Source: Thalassoglobus polymorphus (GTDB taxonomy: Bacteria; Planctomycetota; Planctomycetia; Planctomycetales; Planctomycetaceae). From it: a stretch of DNA of 64,000 nucleotides. The notes under the pieces are model-generated. The model was not told where the DNA came from, ran no database searches, and saw only the letters and a list, made by a program, of their open reading frames with translations. Both the position numbers and the translations under genes were made by a program. The stretch is from contig NZ_CP036267.1 of assembly GCF_007744255.1 (NCBI RefSeq), positions 5,282,001 to 5,346,000 on the forward strand, read 5' to 3'. This document shows, in pieces, positions 36,733 to 45,476 of this stretch; the stretch's first letter is position 1; each line of letters opens with the position of its first letter.

Positions 36733-37710
36733 ATGAAACTTGCGAGCGTTCTCACTCCGCCCAGTCCGGAAAACATGCAACTCGCCGTCCAATGTGGGGT
36801 CGAAGGGATTGTGACGCGGTACCCTGGACCAACGTTGAACGACCTCGTCACCGTAAAGCAGCGCATCGAGGACCATGGCCTGCAACTCTTCGCGATCGAA
36901 GGCTATCTGCCGATTGAAAAGATCAAGTTGGGTATCGACGAAGATGGGAGTGAGATGCGAGCAATGAAAGAGTTGATTCGCAATCTCGGCACAGTCGGCG
37001 TTCCGCTTCTCTGCTACAACTTTATGGCGGGAACAGATTGGGTCCGAACGGAACTGTCCGCTCCTGAACGTGGAGGAGCAAAGGTCACCGGGTTTAATCT
37101 TCAACAGGCAGAGCAAGCAGTTTCTCTCAATGCCACCGAAAGTGAACTCTCCCAAGAGGAAATTTCCGCAGAGAAACTTTGGGCGAATCTGGAAGCCTTT
37201 CTCAAAGAGGTAATTCCCGTCGCAGAAGAGGCTCAAGTCACTTTGGTGATGCACCCGGATGATCCTCCGCTGCCGGTGTTCCATCGCAAAGCGCGCATCA
37301 TGAATTCCATCGAGGCGTTTGAGAAACTGGTCGCTCTCGTTCCAAGCCCGAGAAATGCCATCTGTTTTTGTCAGGGAACATTCGCTGCGATGGGTGTTGA
37401 CACCCCCTCCACAATTCGCCGACTCGGCCGCCATATTCAATACGTTCACTTCCGTGACGCCCAAGGATCTCCTGAAGCATTCGTCGAAACATTCCACGAC
37501 AACGGCCCAACAGACATGGCTGCCGCACTTCGTGCTTACCAGGAAATTGGATTCAATGGGCCGATCCGTCCCGATCACGTCCCGCAACTTTATGGAGAAG
37601 ACGATGGAGAACCGGGCTATACGATGCTTGGCCGCTTGTTTGCATACGGTTACATTCGTGGGCTGATCGACGGAACAAAAGATCGCCGGACACCAGAAGT
37701 CTCCAGCTAA
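36733..37710 (+). CDS. Mannonate dehydratase-like (UxuA family) TIM-barrel enzyme
   Basis: 325-aa UxuA-family protein. UxuA dehydrates D-mannonate to 2-keto-3-deoxygluconate in hexuronate breakdown. Matches include VTLVMHPDDPPLPVF (metal-site His/Asp), FCQGTFAAMG, the HVHFRD-like YVHFRDAQG and IRPDHVPQL. It is somewhat shorter than E. coli UxuA (about 394 aa). It heads a three-gene same-strand unit with an enolase-superfamily enzyme and an MFS transporter, so a role in uptake and use of a sugar acid is likely; the exact substrate is inferred. Confidence 0.85.
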   Translation: MKLASVLTPPSPENMQLAVQCGVEGIVTRYPGPTLNDLVTVKQRIEDHGLQLFAIEGYLPIEKIKLGIDEDGSEMRAMKELIRNLGTVGVPLLCYNFMAGTDWVRTELSAPERGGAKVTGFNLQQAEQAVSLNATESELSQEEISAEKLWANLEAFLKEVIPVAEEAQVTLVMHPDDPPLPVFHRKARIMNSIEAFEKLVALVPSPRNAICFCQGTFAAMGVDTPSTIRRLGRHIQYVHFRDAQGSPEAFVETFHDNGPTDMAAALRAYQEIGFNGPIRPDHVPQLYGEDDGEPGYTMLGRLFAYGYIRGLIDGTKDRRTPEVSS

Positions 37711-37798
37711 GGCAGTTTGAAAAGACTTATGTACTCCGTCTCATCAAACTGTCTCGTGGTACTGGTCGAAAATTTATGTAAAAGCCTTCACCCACGGA

Positions 37799-37822
37799 CA
37801 CGACAAGCATTGCAAATGCTCC
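37799..37822 (+). repeat. Family-C short motif, copy C2
   Basis: CACGACAAGCATTGCAAATG-type motif (GGACACGACAAGCATTGC...), with AGCATTtgcAATGCT-like dyad symmetry. It lies 31 bp upstream of the enolase-superfamily gene start. Confidence 0.6.
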
Positions 37823-37852
37823 CAACGACAACGAATTTAGAAACGAGTCACC

Positions 37853-39076
37853 ATGCCTAAAATCACTGCTATTGAAACTGTGATTCCGTCACAGATCATG
37901 ACGAACCTGATCCTGGTTCGCATTCACACCGAAGATGGAATAATAGGCTGTGGGGAAACGTACTACACGCCGCATGCCATTGATGGACTGATTCATGACT
38001 GGATGGCGGAACGGCTCATCGGCAGCGAAGCCACCGACATCGAGGCACACTGGCGGTTTCTTTACGAGCGGTGTTCCGCTTTTGGACTGCCGGGTGCAGA
38101 AATGCGTGCTCTCTCGGCTATTGATGTCGCCTTGTGGGATATCATGGGACAAGTTTGCGGACAACCGGTCTGGAAGCTGCTGGGAGGAGCAGTTCAGCCG
38201 GAAGTCAGAATCTACAACACCTGCGGAGGCCCCGGATACGGGACTCTGAAACAGTCGAAAGTCGAGACTTCACAACACCCCGGCTGGCCCGGCTATGGAG
38301 ACGAAGGGAAACCGGGACCACTGCAAGACAACTGGTCTTCCATTCATGCTGCCGGGGACCTTGCAGAGGAACTCGTCTCTGAAGGGATCACCGGAATGAA
38401 GGTCTGGCCGTTTGATCGCCATGCCCACAAGAACAGTGGCCTGTATCTTTCGCGCGGTGAAATCGAAGAAGCGATGAAACCTTTGCGGGACATCCGTGAT
38501 CGCGTCGGAGATCAAATTGAAATCATGATCGAAGGACACGCATTTTTCCAACTGGCATCGGCACTCCGAATCGCTGATGCACTGAAGGAAATTCGCCCGT
38601 TGTGGTTGGAAGATGTTTTGCGAGTCGACAACGTTCAAACTCTTGCAGACTTTCGGCGTCAATCGGGAATGCCCATCGCAGCCAGTGAAATGGTCCTCGG
38701 AAGAACATCTTATCTTTCTTTACTGAATGCGGGCGCAGCCGATTATGTGATGGTCGACCCGACCTGGGCAGGAGGGATCAGCGAAACTCGCCGAATCATC
38801 GAACTCGCACAAGCGTTCAATGTTCCCGCGACGATGCATGACTGCACCGGACCACTCACAATGTATGCCGGGCTTCACTGTTCGGCAGCTTCATCGAACG
38901 TTGTCTTTCAGGAAACAGTTCGAGCACACATCCGCACGTTCTATCATCAACTCGTCGACCGCCAGCCGGTCATTGAGAATGGTCGACTTCAACTTCCGAC
39001 CGATCCGGGACTTGGCACCAGCTTGCTCCCAGAATTATTTCAACCGGGACAATCAAGCTACCGTCTAACAAAGTAA
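37853..39076 (+). CDS. Enolase-superfamily sugar-acid dehydratase
   Basis: 407-aa mandelate racemase/muconate lactonizing enzyme family protein. The capping domain (MPKITAIETVIPSQIMTNLIL) and the barrel are both present. Candidate metal ligands are Glu residues in EIMIEGHAFF, LWLEDVLRV and IAASEMVLG, and a His-Asp pair lies in PATMHDCTGPLTMY, which is typical of acid-sugar dehydratases. It dehydrates or racemises a sugar acid; galactonate- or gluconate-type substrates fit but cannot be chosen. It is second in the UxuA-like/enolase/MFS unit and ends 8 bp before the transporter start. Confidence 0.87.
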   Translation: MPKITAIETVIPSQIMTNLILVRIHTEDGIIGCGETYYTPHAIDGLIHDWMAERLIGSEATDIEAHWRFLYERCSAFGLPGAEMRALSAIDVALWDIMGQVCGQPVWKLLGGAVQPEVRIYNTCGGPGYGTLKQSKVETSQHPGWPGYGDEGKPGPLQDNWSSIHAAGDLAEELVSEGITGMKVWPFDRHAHKNSGLYLSRGEIEEAMKPLRDIRDRVGDQIEIMIEGHAFFQLASALRIADALKEIRPLWLEDVLRVDNVQTLADFRRQSGMPIAASEMVLGRTSYLSLLNAGAADYVMVDPTWAGGISETRRIIELAQAFNVPATMHDCTGPLTMYAGLHCSAASSNVVFQETVRAHIRTFYHQLVDRQPVIENGRLQLPTDPGLGTSLLPELFQPGQSSYRLTK

Positions 39077-39084
39077 CCAAGCCT

Positions 39085-40353
39085 ATGTCCACTCATGTTC
39101 GTCATCACGTCCTCGGAGCGACAACGCTCGCTGCGGTGATGCTGTATCTAGACCGTATCTGCATCGCTGAAATCGCCAAGGAAGAGGCTTTCAAGTCTGA
39201 CTTGGGAATCTCTGACACACAGATTGGCGTGGTCCTCGGTGCCTTCTTTTTCACTTATGCACTGGGACAGGTTCCGGCAGGTTGGCTGTCGGATCGATTC
39301 GGAACCAGAACCATGCTGCCGATCTACATCGGCATCTGGTCGCTCTGTACGATTCTCACCGGATTGGCCAACGGCTTCCTCATGCTGATGGTTGCGCGAC
39401 TGTTGTTTGGTTTTGCCCAAGCAGGTTGCTACCCATCAGCTGGGAGTCTCATCAAACGCTGGATGCCCATCCCCCAGAGAGGCCGAGCGAGTAGCGTCGT
39501 CTCGTTTGGCGGACGCTTAGGTGGGACGATTGCACCGATCCTGACTGCATGGCTGCTGAAAGACTATCTCTCCTGGCGAGCTGTCTTGATCTTGTATGGC
39601 ACAGCCGGTTTTCTCGTCGCGTTTCACTTCTGGAGAATCTATCGCGAGACACCCACAGAGCACCCCTTGTGTGATACTGGTGAACAAGAATTGATCTCCT
39701 ACGGCGATGACGACGCGGGCGACTTGAGCCCGCCTCAGTTTCTGCCACTGCTCCCATTGATCCGCAGCCACACAATGTGGTTGATGAGTTTTTTACAGTT
39801 CGGAATCAATCTCGGTTGGGTCTTTCTGGTGACCTGGCTGCCGACGTACCTGCAGGAGGTGAAACATGTCGACCCAAAAACAGGCGGGTTGATGTCGACG
39901 ATCGTGCTGGCCTCAGGAATTGTGGGAACGCTCTGTGGAGGAATGGTGACAGACATTTCGGTCCGGCACTTCGGGCGGCGATGGGGGCGTTCACTCCCTA
40001 TGGTTACCTGTTATACAGTCGCCATGATTGCTTATCTTTCCTGTTTAAGACTGGAATCGGCCTGGAGCTTTGTGATTGCCGCGTCGATCGTTGCATTCGC
40101 GACTGATCTCAGTGTCCCTTCGATTTGGGCCTACATGCAGGATGTCGGTGGAAAGAACACAGCTGCGGTGTTTGGCTGGGGAAACATGTGGGGAAACTTC
40201 GGAGCCGCGACATCCCCATTGCTCGTCCCGATCGTAGTCGATGCAACGGTCCCCGATGCCGACTGGACGCCCGCCTTTTACCTCTTCTCGCTGGGGTATC
40301 TCATGGCCGGCTTATGTGCCTTGGGAATCAACGCGAACAGCAAAGTTGAGTGA
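39085..40353 (+). CDS. MFS transporter, ACS (hexuronate/anion:cation) type
   Basis: 422-aa inner-membrane protein with about 12 predicted helices. The MFS signature between helices 2 and 3 is seen as GWLSDRFGTRTML, and ARLLFGFAQAGCYPSAGSLIKRW is the ACS-family pattern in helix 4. Partners are the two upstream sugar-acid enzymes, with 8 bp separating it from the second, so hexuronate or aldonate uptake is the best inference. No Shine-Dalgarno is obvious; translational coupling is likely. Confidence 0.9.
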   Translation: MSTHVRHHVLGATTLAAVMLYLDRICIAEIAKEEAFKSDLGISDTQIGVVLGAFFFTYALGQVPAGWLSDRFGTRTMLPIYIGIWSLCTILTGLANGFLMLMVARLLFGFAQAGCYPSAGSLIKRWMPIPQRGRASSVVSFGGRLGGTIAPILTAWLLKDYLSWRAVLILYGTAGFLVAFHFWRIYRETPTEHPLCDTGEQELISYGDDDAGDLSPPQFLPLLPLIRSHTMWLMSFLQFGINLGWVFLVTWLPTYLQEVKHVDPKTGGLMSTIVLASGIVGTLCGGMVTDISVRHFGRRWGRSLPMVTCYTVAMIAYLSCLRLESAWSFVIAASIVAFATDLSVPSIWAYMQDVGGKNTAAVFGWGNMWGNFGAATSPLLVPIVVDATVPDADWTPAFYLFSLGYLMAGLCALGINANSKVE

Positions 40354-40376
40354 AGCCAACTGACCAGATAGAGCCC

Positions 40377-40395
40377 CCCAATACTTGTCGTGCCC
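40377..40395 (-). repeat. Family-C short motif, copy C3
   Basis: CCCAATACTTGTCGTGCCC, reverse orientation of GGGCACGACAAGTATTGGG. It lies just after the MFS gene. Confidence 0.55.
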
Positions 40396-40541
40396 ATGAA
40401 GGCCAGTTGCATGAGTTTTCAGACAACTTATTTCAAGGCGAAACGTACCGGATATGGATCCAAATATTGTTCGGAAAAATGACGTCCTGAACGACTCCAA
40501 CTTCTCACTTATTTGAAAAAAGACAACCAGAAAGACGAAAA

Positions 40542-40937
40542 ATGTCCCAATCAAACATTCAATACCCGCAAGACGAAAACACTCCCACTTCACATCTCCC
40601 TTTCAGCCCCTGTGCAGTGGTCGGGAATCTTGTGTTTGTCTCTGGTCAGGCTTCCGTTGATGCCTCTGGAAAAATTATCGGAGACAGTTTTGAAGGAGAG
40701 TTTCGTCGCTCAATCGAGAACCTGCGCGCGGTCTTGAAGACGGCAGGGTGCGATCTGCAAAACATCGTTCAGACGAGGAACTATGTCCGCGATGACGCCG
40801 ACCTCGCGGAATACAATAAGCTCTACGCAGAATACTTTCAGAACCCGCTGCCAACGCGGACAACGATCACGAATTGCCTGCCATCTACGATTCGCTACGA
40901 AGTTGAGTGCATCGCTGTACTGCCCGAAGCAGATTAA
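40542..40937 (+). CDS. RidA/YjgF family protein
   Basis: 131-aa RidA-superfamily member. Canonical RidA deaminates reactive enamine/imine intermediates from PLP enzymes. Visible: FSPCAVVGNLVFVSGQASVD, LRAVLKTAGCDLQNIVQTRNYVRD, and the C-terminal LPTRTTITNCLPSTIRYEVECIAV with the conserved Arg and Glu of the active site. It is cytoplasmic and probably monocistronic, preceding the convergent metW gene. Confidence 0.92.
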   Translation: MSQSNIQYPQDENTPTSHLPFSPCAVVGNLVFVSGQASVDASGKIIGDSFEGEFRRSIENLRAVLKTAGCDLQNIVQTRNYVRDDADLAEYNKLYAEYFQNPLPTRTTITNCLPSTIRYEVECIAVLPEAD

Positions 40938-41085
40938 ATCTGCCGAACAGGAAGACGCTGAACAGAAACTCAGTGCGTACCAATTCAAAGAGCTCGAATC
41001 TGGCATCCAAGCAGCCTCAGACGGCGACGCCAAAGAACTACTGAGGCCGGTTCGGATGCACCGCTTCTCCAAAACTGTTGTCTCT

Positions 41086-41769
41086 TCAAACTGAAGCGGC
41101 GACAGTTTTTTCTTGTGGAGACAGTTCATCCTGCGGCAGCACTGGCGCTGAACGTTCGAGAACATACAACGCACTGTGGGCCCGTAAATTGGCAAAGTAC
41201 GCTTTCTTGACAGCCCGGTCACCAATAATGGGGAGTTCCCTCAGGACACGAAAATTCCCTTGGCTGGCGAGTTCGCGGAAGTCGACAAGCGACAAGAAGT
41301 GAACGTTTGGTGATTCGTACCATTCATAGGGGAGATGGTCGGTCACTGGAGCGCGCCCGCGCAGAGCTACCTGTAACCGAATTCGCCAATGTGCAAAGTT
41401 AGGAACCACGACCAGCGCTCTTTTCGCCACCCGGAAAATCTCATTGAGCAAGTCGAGCGGTCGATCAATTTGTTGCAACGTTTGGCTGAGAATCGCGAAG
41501 TCGAAGCTTTGCGAAGGAAGTTCCGCGAGGCCGGAATTCAAATCGGTCTGGAGCATCGGGACCCCTTTTTCGATCCCTTTAATGAACGCATCGTCATCGA
41601 GTTCGACTCCAAACACATCGCACCCATGATCATCTCGTAGTCGTGCAACTAAAGTTGCGTCTCCACAACCCAGGTCGACAACTCTGCTTCCGGGAGTGAT
41701 CTTATCGATGATAATATCATTCGTCACAGCAGATCGTGGATCAGGTAAGTGGATTCGTTTTGCACACAT
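41086..41769 (-). CDS. metW: Methionine biosynthesis protein MetW
   Basis: 227-aa methyltransferase-fold protein. MetW assists MetX in homoserine acylation, although its catalytic role is not settled. Seen: SRVVDLGCGDATLVARL, GVELDDDAFIKGIEKG, FDFAILSQTLQQIDRPLDLL, and VVPNFAHWRIRLQVALRGR with the strongly conserved LPYEWYESPNVHFLSLVDF. It lies 150 bp downstream of metX on the same strand, the normal metXW order. The C-terminal extension of about 20 residues is unremarkable. Confidence 0.95.
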   Translation of the reverse strand: MCAKRIHLPDPRSAVTNDIIIDKITPGSRVVDLGCGDATLVARLRDDHGCDVFGVELDDDAFIKGIEKGVPMLQTDLNSGLAELPSQSFDFAILSQTLQQIDRPLDLLNEIFRVAKRALVVVPNFAHWRIRLQVALRGRAPVTDHLPYEWYESPNVHFLSLVDFRELASQGNFRVLRELPIIGDRAVKKAYFANLRAHSALYVLERSAPVLPQDELSPQEKTVAASV

Positions 41770-41919
41770 AGCGACAATTCATCTTTGAGCATTCTTGGAA
41801 AAGAGGTCTGCGTTCTACAGCGGCAGTATTTTTCAAATTGGTTTTCGTATCTCACCTTGTGAAATTGATCGACTCATCACATGTAAACAAATGCCACGAA
41901 GAGAGAGACACGAACTGTT

Positions 41920-43104
41920 CTACTGCCGGTCAGAGTATGTCCTGGCCAGAAACGGGCTGACCAGACTTCCGAGTTTGGGCAATTCCTGATCAATCAAAAA
42001 TGCATCGTGACCGTATGCACTTTTTAACTCCTTGAAAGTGACATGCCGTTTCGCATCAACAAGCGCTCGAACGATCTCTTTACTTTGTGGAGTTGGGTAA
42101 AGCCAATCGGTGTCATACGAAATGACGAGAAACCGACTTTGCACCCGAGAAAACGCATCTGCAATCGACCCATATGCTTCACCTAGATCGAAGTAGTCCA
42201 TCGCCCGCGTCAACGTGAGATAGCTGTTGGCATCGAAGCGTTCAACAAAACGATTTCCCTGATAGTGCAGATAACTTTCAATTTGGAATTCTGTTTCCGA
42301 TTTCAAATCGAAACCAAATTCATCTCCATTTTGCAGCTTGCGTCCAAACTTCAACTCAATCGACTGTTCGGAGAGATAGGTAATATGGGCCACCATCCGA
42401 GCGAGTGCGAGACCGAAGTGCGGCTTCTCCTCTTCACCGTAGTACCAGCCATCCTGAAAGAGTGGATCGCTGTAAATGGCGCGTCGGCCGACTGCATTGA
42501 ATGCAATTCCTTGAGCGTTGAGCTTGGGTCCAGAGGCAAGCACAATCGCTGCCCCAACTCGCTCAGGTCGATTAACAACCCATTCGAGGACTTGCATCCC
42601 CCCTAAACTTCCCCCCACAACGGCAAGGACGTTTTCGATTCCCAAATGATCCAGCAACGCATTGTGAACATTGACGATATCCCGAATCGTGATGAACGGA
42701 AAATCGGGGCCGTATGGTTTTCCGGTTTGCGGATTTTCCGAACTGGGACCCGTCGTCCCCTGACAGCCGCCAAGGATATTGGAACAGACAACGAAGTATC
42801 TGTTTGTGTCGATCGCTTTTCCCGGACCGATGAAGCCGTTCCACCAACCTGGCTTCCTTTCCTTTTCGTTGTGCCTGCCCGCCACATGAGCATCGCCCGT
42901 TAACGCATGACAGATGTAAATGACGTTATCTTTTCTCGGCGAAAGCGTTCCATATGTTTGGTAGGCAACGGTGATCGGCCCAAGTGTCTCACCACTTTCG
43001 AGCACCAATGGAGATGGAGGCGCGAAGAGTGTTGCAGATTGCCGCTCCACAAACCCATCCGGGGAGGAAGAAGAGCTATCAGTTTCGGCGAAATCGGTGG
43101 ACAT
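41920..43104 (-). CDS. metX: Homoserine O-acetyltransferase MetX
   Basis: 394-aa alpha/beta-hydrolase transferring an acyl group to homoserine at the start of methionine synthesis. Seen: VAYQTYGTLSPRKDNVIYICHALTGD, the nucleophile GGSLGGMQVLEW, the Asp in SYDTDWLYP and the His in SAYGHDAFL. Acetyl versus succinyl donor cannot be decided from these motifs alone. I chose the ATG at 43104 because the longer frame to 43167 adds non-conserved residues. It is followed by metW. Confidence 0.95.
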   Translation of the reverse strand: MSTDFAETDSSSSSPDGFVERQSATLFAPPSPLVLESGETLGPITVAYQTYGTLSPRKDNVIYICHALTGDAHVAGRHNEKERKPGWWNGFIGPGKAIDTNRYFVVCSNILGGCQGTTGPSSENPQTGKPYGPDFPFITIRDIVNVHNALLDHLGIENVLAVVGGSLGGMQVLEWVVNRPERVGAAIVLASGPKLNAQGIAFNAVGRRAIYSDPLFQDGWYYGEEEKPHFGLALARMVAHITYLSEQSIELKFGRKLQNGDEFGFDLKSETEFQIESYLHYQGNRFVERFDANSYLTLTRAMDYFDLGEAYGSIADAFSRVQSRFLVISYDTDWLYPTPQSKEIVRALVDAKRHVTFKELKSAYGHDAFLIDQELPKLGSLVSPFLARTYSDRQ

Positions 43105-43232
43105 ACTCGGAAACGTTGTATTCGATAAAACGAGAAGTGGTACTGGAAATTCTATAAGATCCAACAAGAGCTAACCAATTGGTCGTTGCCTTCAGGAGAG
43201 GCAAAGACCATTTCAGCATTGTCTACACTTCT

Positions 43233-43315
43233 TAAGAACCAGTCCGAAAACCTCTGAAATGGCCGCTTTCCTCAACGTTTGACAGAGCAATTTCAAGTTT
43301 CGGGATCAGTTCTAA
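43233..43315 (+). repeat. Family-B palindromic element, copy B3
   Basis: A 75-bp core (43237-43311) between TAAG and CTAA, starting AACCAGTCCGAAAACCTC and ending GGGATCAGTT. It is intact and lies between metX and sufS. Confidence 0.88.
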
Positions 43316-43354
43316 AAATAATACCCGACCCGCTGTGTGATTTCGAGCAGGTTT

Positions 43355-44608
43355 TCATCCCAAACGTAACCGGTGCCGAGCGAATTGCAAGGCGTCGACC
43401 AAGCGATCAATGTCATCTTGATTATTATACAGGCCGAAACTGACACGAACTGTCGAAGAGACCCCCAAAAGATCGTGCAGCGGCATTGTACAGTGATGAC
43501 CGTGACGAACGAAAACTCCTTTACGATCCAGAAGCTGGGCTAAGTCCTCTGGGTGAGCGCCTTCCATCGTGAAGCTGAGGATGGCACCTTTGTGTTCAAT
43601 TGAAGGGCCGTAAATGGTTACCCCGGGAAACTCCATCAACCGTTGATGAGCAGATTGCGTTAAGCTGACCTCGTGCCCGTGCATCGCCTCGAACCCAATA
43701 CCTTCAACGTACTCGACGGCGGTTTTCAGAGCAATCGCCTGAACAATCGGTAGCGTTCCCGCTTCAAACTTCGCTGGTGCTTCAGCCCAACTCGAGTGGT
43801 CTTCATAAACACGGTCAATCATATGGCCACCAAAGAGCAGGGGATCGGTCTGCTCCAACAGGTCGCTGCGCCCGTACATGATGCCGATTCCGGTCGGACC
43901 ATACAGCTTGTGCCCGGAGAAAGCCAAGAAATCAATTTGATCAGCGATGACATCAACAACCTGATGCGGCACACTTTGAGCAGCATCGACAACGAAAACC
44001 CCTCCAACATCGTGGATACGTTTGGAGAGTTCCGGGATTGGATTGATCGTTCCGAGAACGTTCGACATCCCGGTCACCGATAGAATCTTCGTTTTGGGAG
44101 TGATGAACTCATCAAGTCGCTGCAAGTCGAGTCGCCCGTCTGCTGTGAGAGGGAGATAGCGGACAACCGCCCCGGTTCGCTCTGCGACCTGTTGCCAGGG
44201 GACAATGTTCGCGTGATGCTCCATATGGTTGAGGAGAATTTCATCACCTGCTTTCAGATGACGTCCCCCCCACCCGAAGGCGATCATGTTCAGGGACATC
44301 GTCGTCCCGGAGGTGAATATAATCTCGGAACTGTCATCAGCATTGATCAGACGGCGAACTGCTTCACGGCTTGCTTCGAGTTCTTCGTCGATTTGCGCTC
44401 CAAACTGGTACACGCCTCGATAAGCATTGGCGTAGTGGGTCTCGAGAACTTCTCTTTCAGCGTCGATGACACATTGTGGTTTTTGTGCTGACGCTCCACT
44501 ATCAAGAAATGTAACAGGAGAACCATTCGGCAGCGTTTCTCGAAAAACGGGAAACTGATCACGGATGGCAGCGATGTCCAATAATTGAGTCTCCATAATC
44601 TTGCTCAT
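43355..44608 (-). CDS. sufS: Cysteine desulfurase, SufS type
   Basis: 417-aa class V PLP aminotransferase that takes sulfur from cysteine for Fe-S cluster assembly. Seen: PVTFLDSGASAQKPQCVID, HHANIVPWQQV, VVDAAQSVPHQVVDV, the PLP-lysine SGHKLYGPTGIG, and the catalytic Cys in VRHGHHCTMPL of the short SufS loop. The partner sufE lies 129 bp upstream on the same strand. The ATG at 44608 is chosen over an upstream alternative at 44644. The rest of the suf operon is not in the window. Confidence 0.95.
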   Translation of the reverse strand: MSKIMETQLLDIAAIRDQFPVFRETLPNGSPVTFLDSGASAQKPQCVIDAEREVLETHYANAYRGVYQFGAQIDEELEASREAVRRLINADDSSEIIFTSGTTMSLNMIAFGWGGRHLKAGDEILLNHMEHHANIVPWQQVAERTGAVVRYLPLTADGRLDLQRLDEFITPKTKILSVTGMSNVLGTINPIPELSKRIHDVGGVFVVDAAQSVPHQVVDVIADQIDFLAFSGHKLYGPTGIGIMYGRSDLLEQTDPLLFGGHMIDRVYEDHSSWAEAPAKFEAGTLPIVQAIALKTAVEYVEGIGFEAMHGHEVSLTQSAHQRLMEFPGVTIYGPSIEHKGAILSFTMEGAHPEDLAQLLDRKGVFVRHGHHCTMPLHDLLGVSSTVRVSFGLYNNQDDIDRLVDALQFARHRLRLG

Positions 44609-44737
44609 GATTTCTTCGCTTTCACAAAACCTGAACAAGTCCACGCCGTTCCAGTCCAGAAAATGATCTCAGTACTCTTGTCAAACATTATTACTCGCTC
44701 ACCTCAACCACGTGAAGAGGGGCCGAAAAGTGATAAG

Positions 44738-45184
44738 TTATTCCGAATCCTGAGATGCAGCGAGAATTGCGATTTGGCGGACACGTTTGACCATTCCGAA
44801 CAAACCATTCTTCCTTGCGGGGCTTAAATACCGATCAAGTTCGAGTTCGTGAAAAATTTCTTCAACGTCCGTTTCGACGATCTCTTCTGGCGTCTTGTCG
44901 TCGTAAATCGCCATCAGAACAGCGATTAATCCGTTGACGATCATGGCATCACTGTTGGCCAGAAATCGAATCGTGGCAGGCTCATGATCTTCATTCACTG
45001 ATGCAATCAGCCAAACATTACTTTGACACCCATGCACTCGGTTGGGTTCGATTTTCGCATCATCGGGAAGTTTTGGAAGTTCGAAACCCAAGTCGATCAG
45101 AAAGTCGCAACGTGCTTCCCAATCTCCCAGAAATTCGAATTCTTCTTTGAGTTCCTCAAGCGTCATGTATGTTGTCGAAGACAT
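44738..45184 (-). CDS. sufE: SufE family sulfur acceptor protein
   Basis: 148-aa SufE-fold protein that accepts persulfide sulfur from SufS and stimulates it. The core is clear: FLGDWEARCDFLIDLGFELPKLP, the acceptor Cys in RVHGCQSNVWL, then FLANSDAMIVNGLIAVLMAIYDDKTPEEI and LSPARKNGLFGMVKRVR. It lies just upstream of sufS and probably shares its transcript. Confidence 0.95.
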   Translation of the reverse strand: MSSTTYMTLEELKEEFEFLGDWEARCDFLIDLGFELPKLPDDAKIEPNRVHGCQSNVWLIASVNEDHEPATIRFLANSDAMIVNGLIAVLMAIYDDKTPEEIVETDVEEIFHELELDRYLSPARKNGLFGMVKRVRQIAILAASQDSE

Positions 45185-45293
45185 TCTGCCTCCACCTCGC
45201 GTTTACTGATTAATTCGTCCCTGTATCTTAGGGGGCTAGTGAGAATGATCAAATGGCTCAAGCCACCTGAATTATTTCAAGAATCTGGCCTTG

Positions 45294-45476
45294 AGAGCCA
45301 GTCCGAAAACTTTTGAAATGGTTCATTTCCTCACTAGAGCAGTTTGCTCTACCGTGTGCCCGTGATGAACGCATATCTCTACTAATAATAATGTTCGCCA
45401 CGAGGCAGATCCTGCAAACCAATTCGGAAGATGCTCTATTCGAGAGAGCAATCTCAGGTTTCAGGATCAGTTCTAT
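45294..45476 (+). repeat. Family-B element B4, interrupted by A4
   Basis: The left arm (AGCCAGTCCGAAAACTTTTG, from about 45296) and right arm (CGAGAGAGCAATCTCAGG to GGATCAGTT, ending 45472) are separated by the 104-bp element A4. A4 sits where B copies have their central loop (CTCAacgtTTGAG). The terminal TAG, read on the minus strand at 45473-45475, is the stop codon of the next gene. Confidence 0.85.
45335..45438 (-). mobile_element. Family-A element A4 inserted in B4
   Basis: An intact 104-bp copy in reverse orientation, TAGAGCAGTTTGCTCTA to GATGCTCTA, embedded in the centre of B4. The left flank is CTAG. The target duplication cannot be read because B4 has diverged. Confidence 0.9.
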
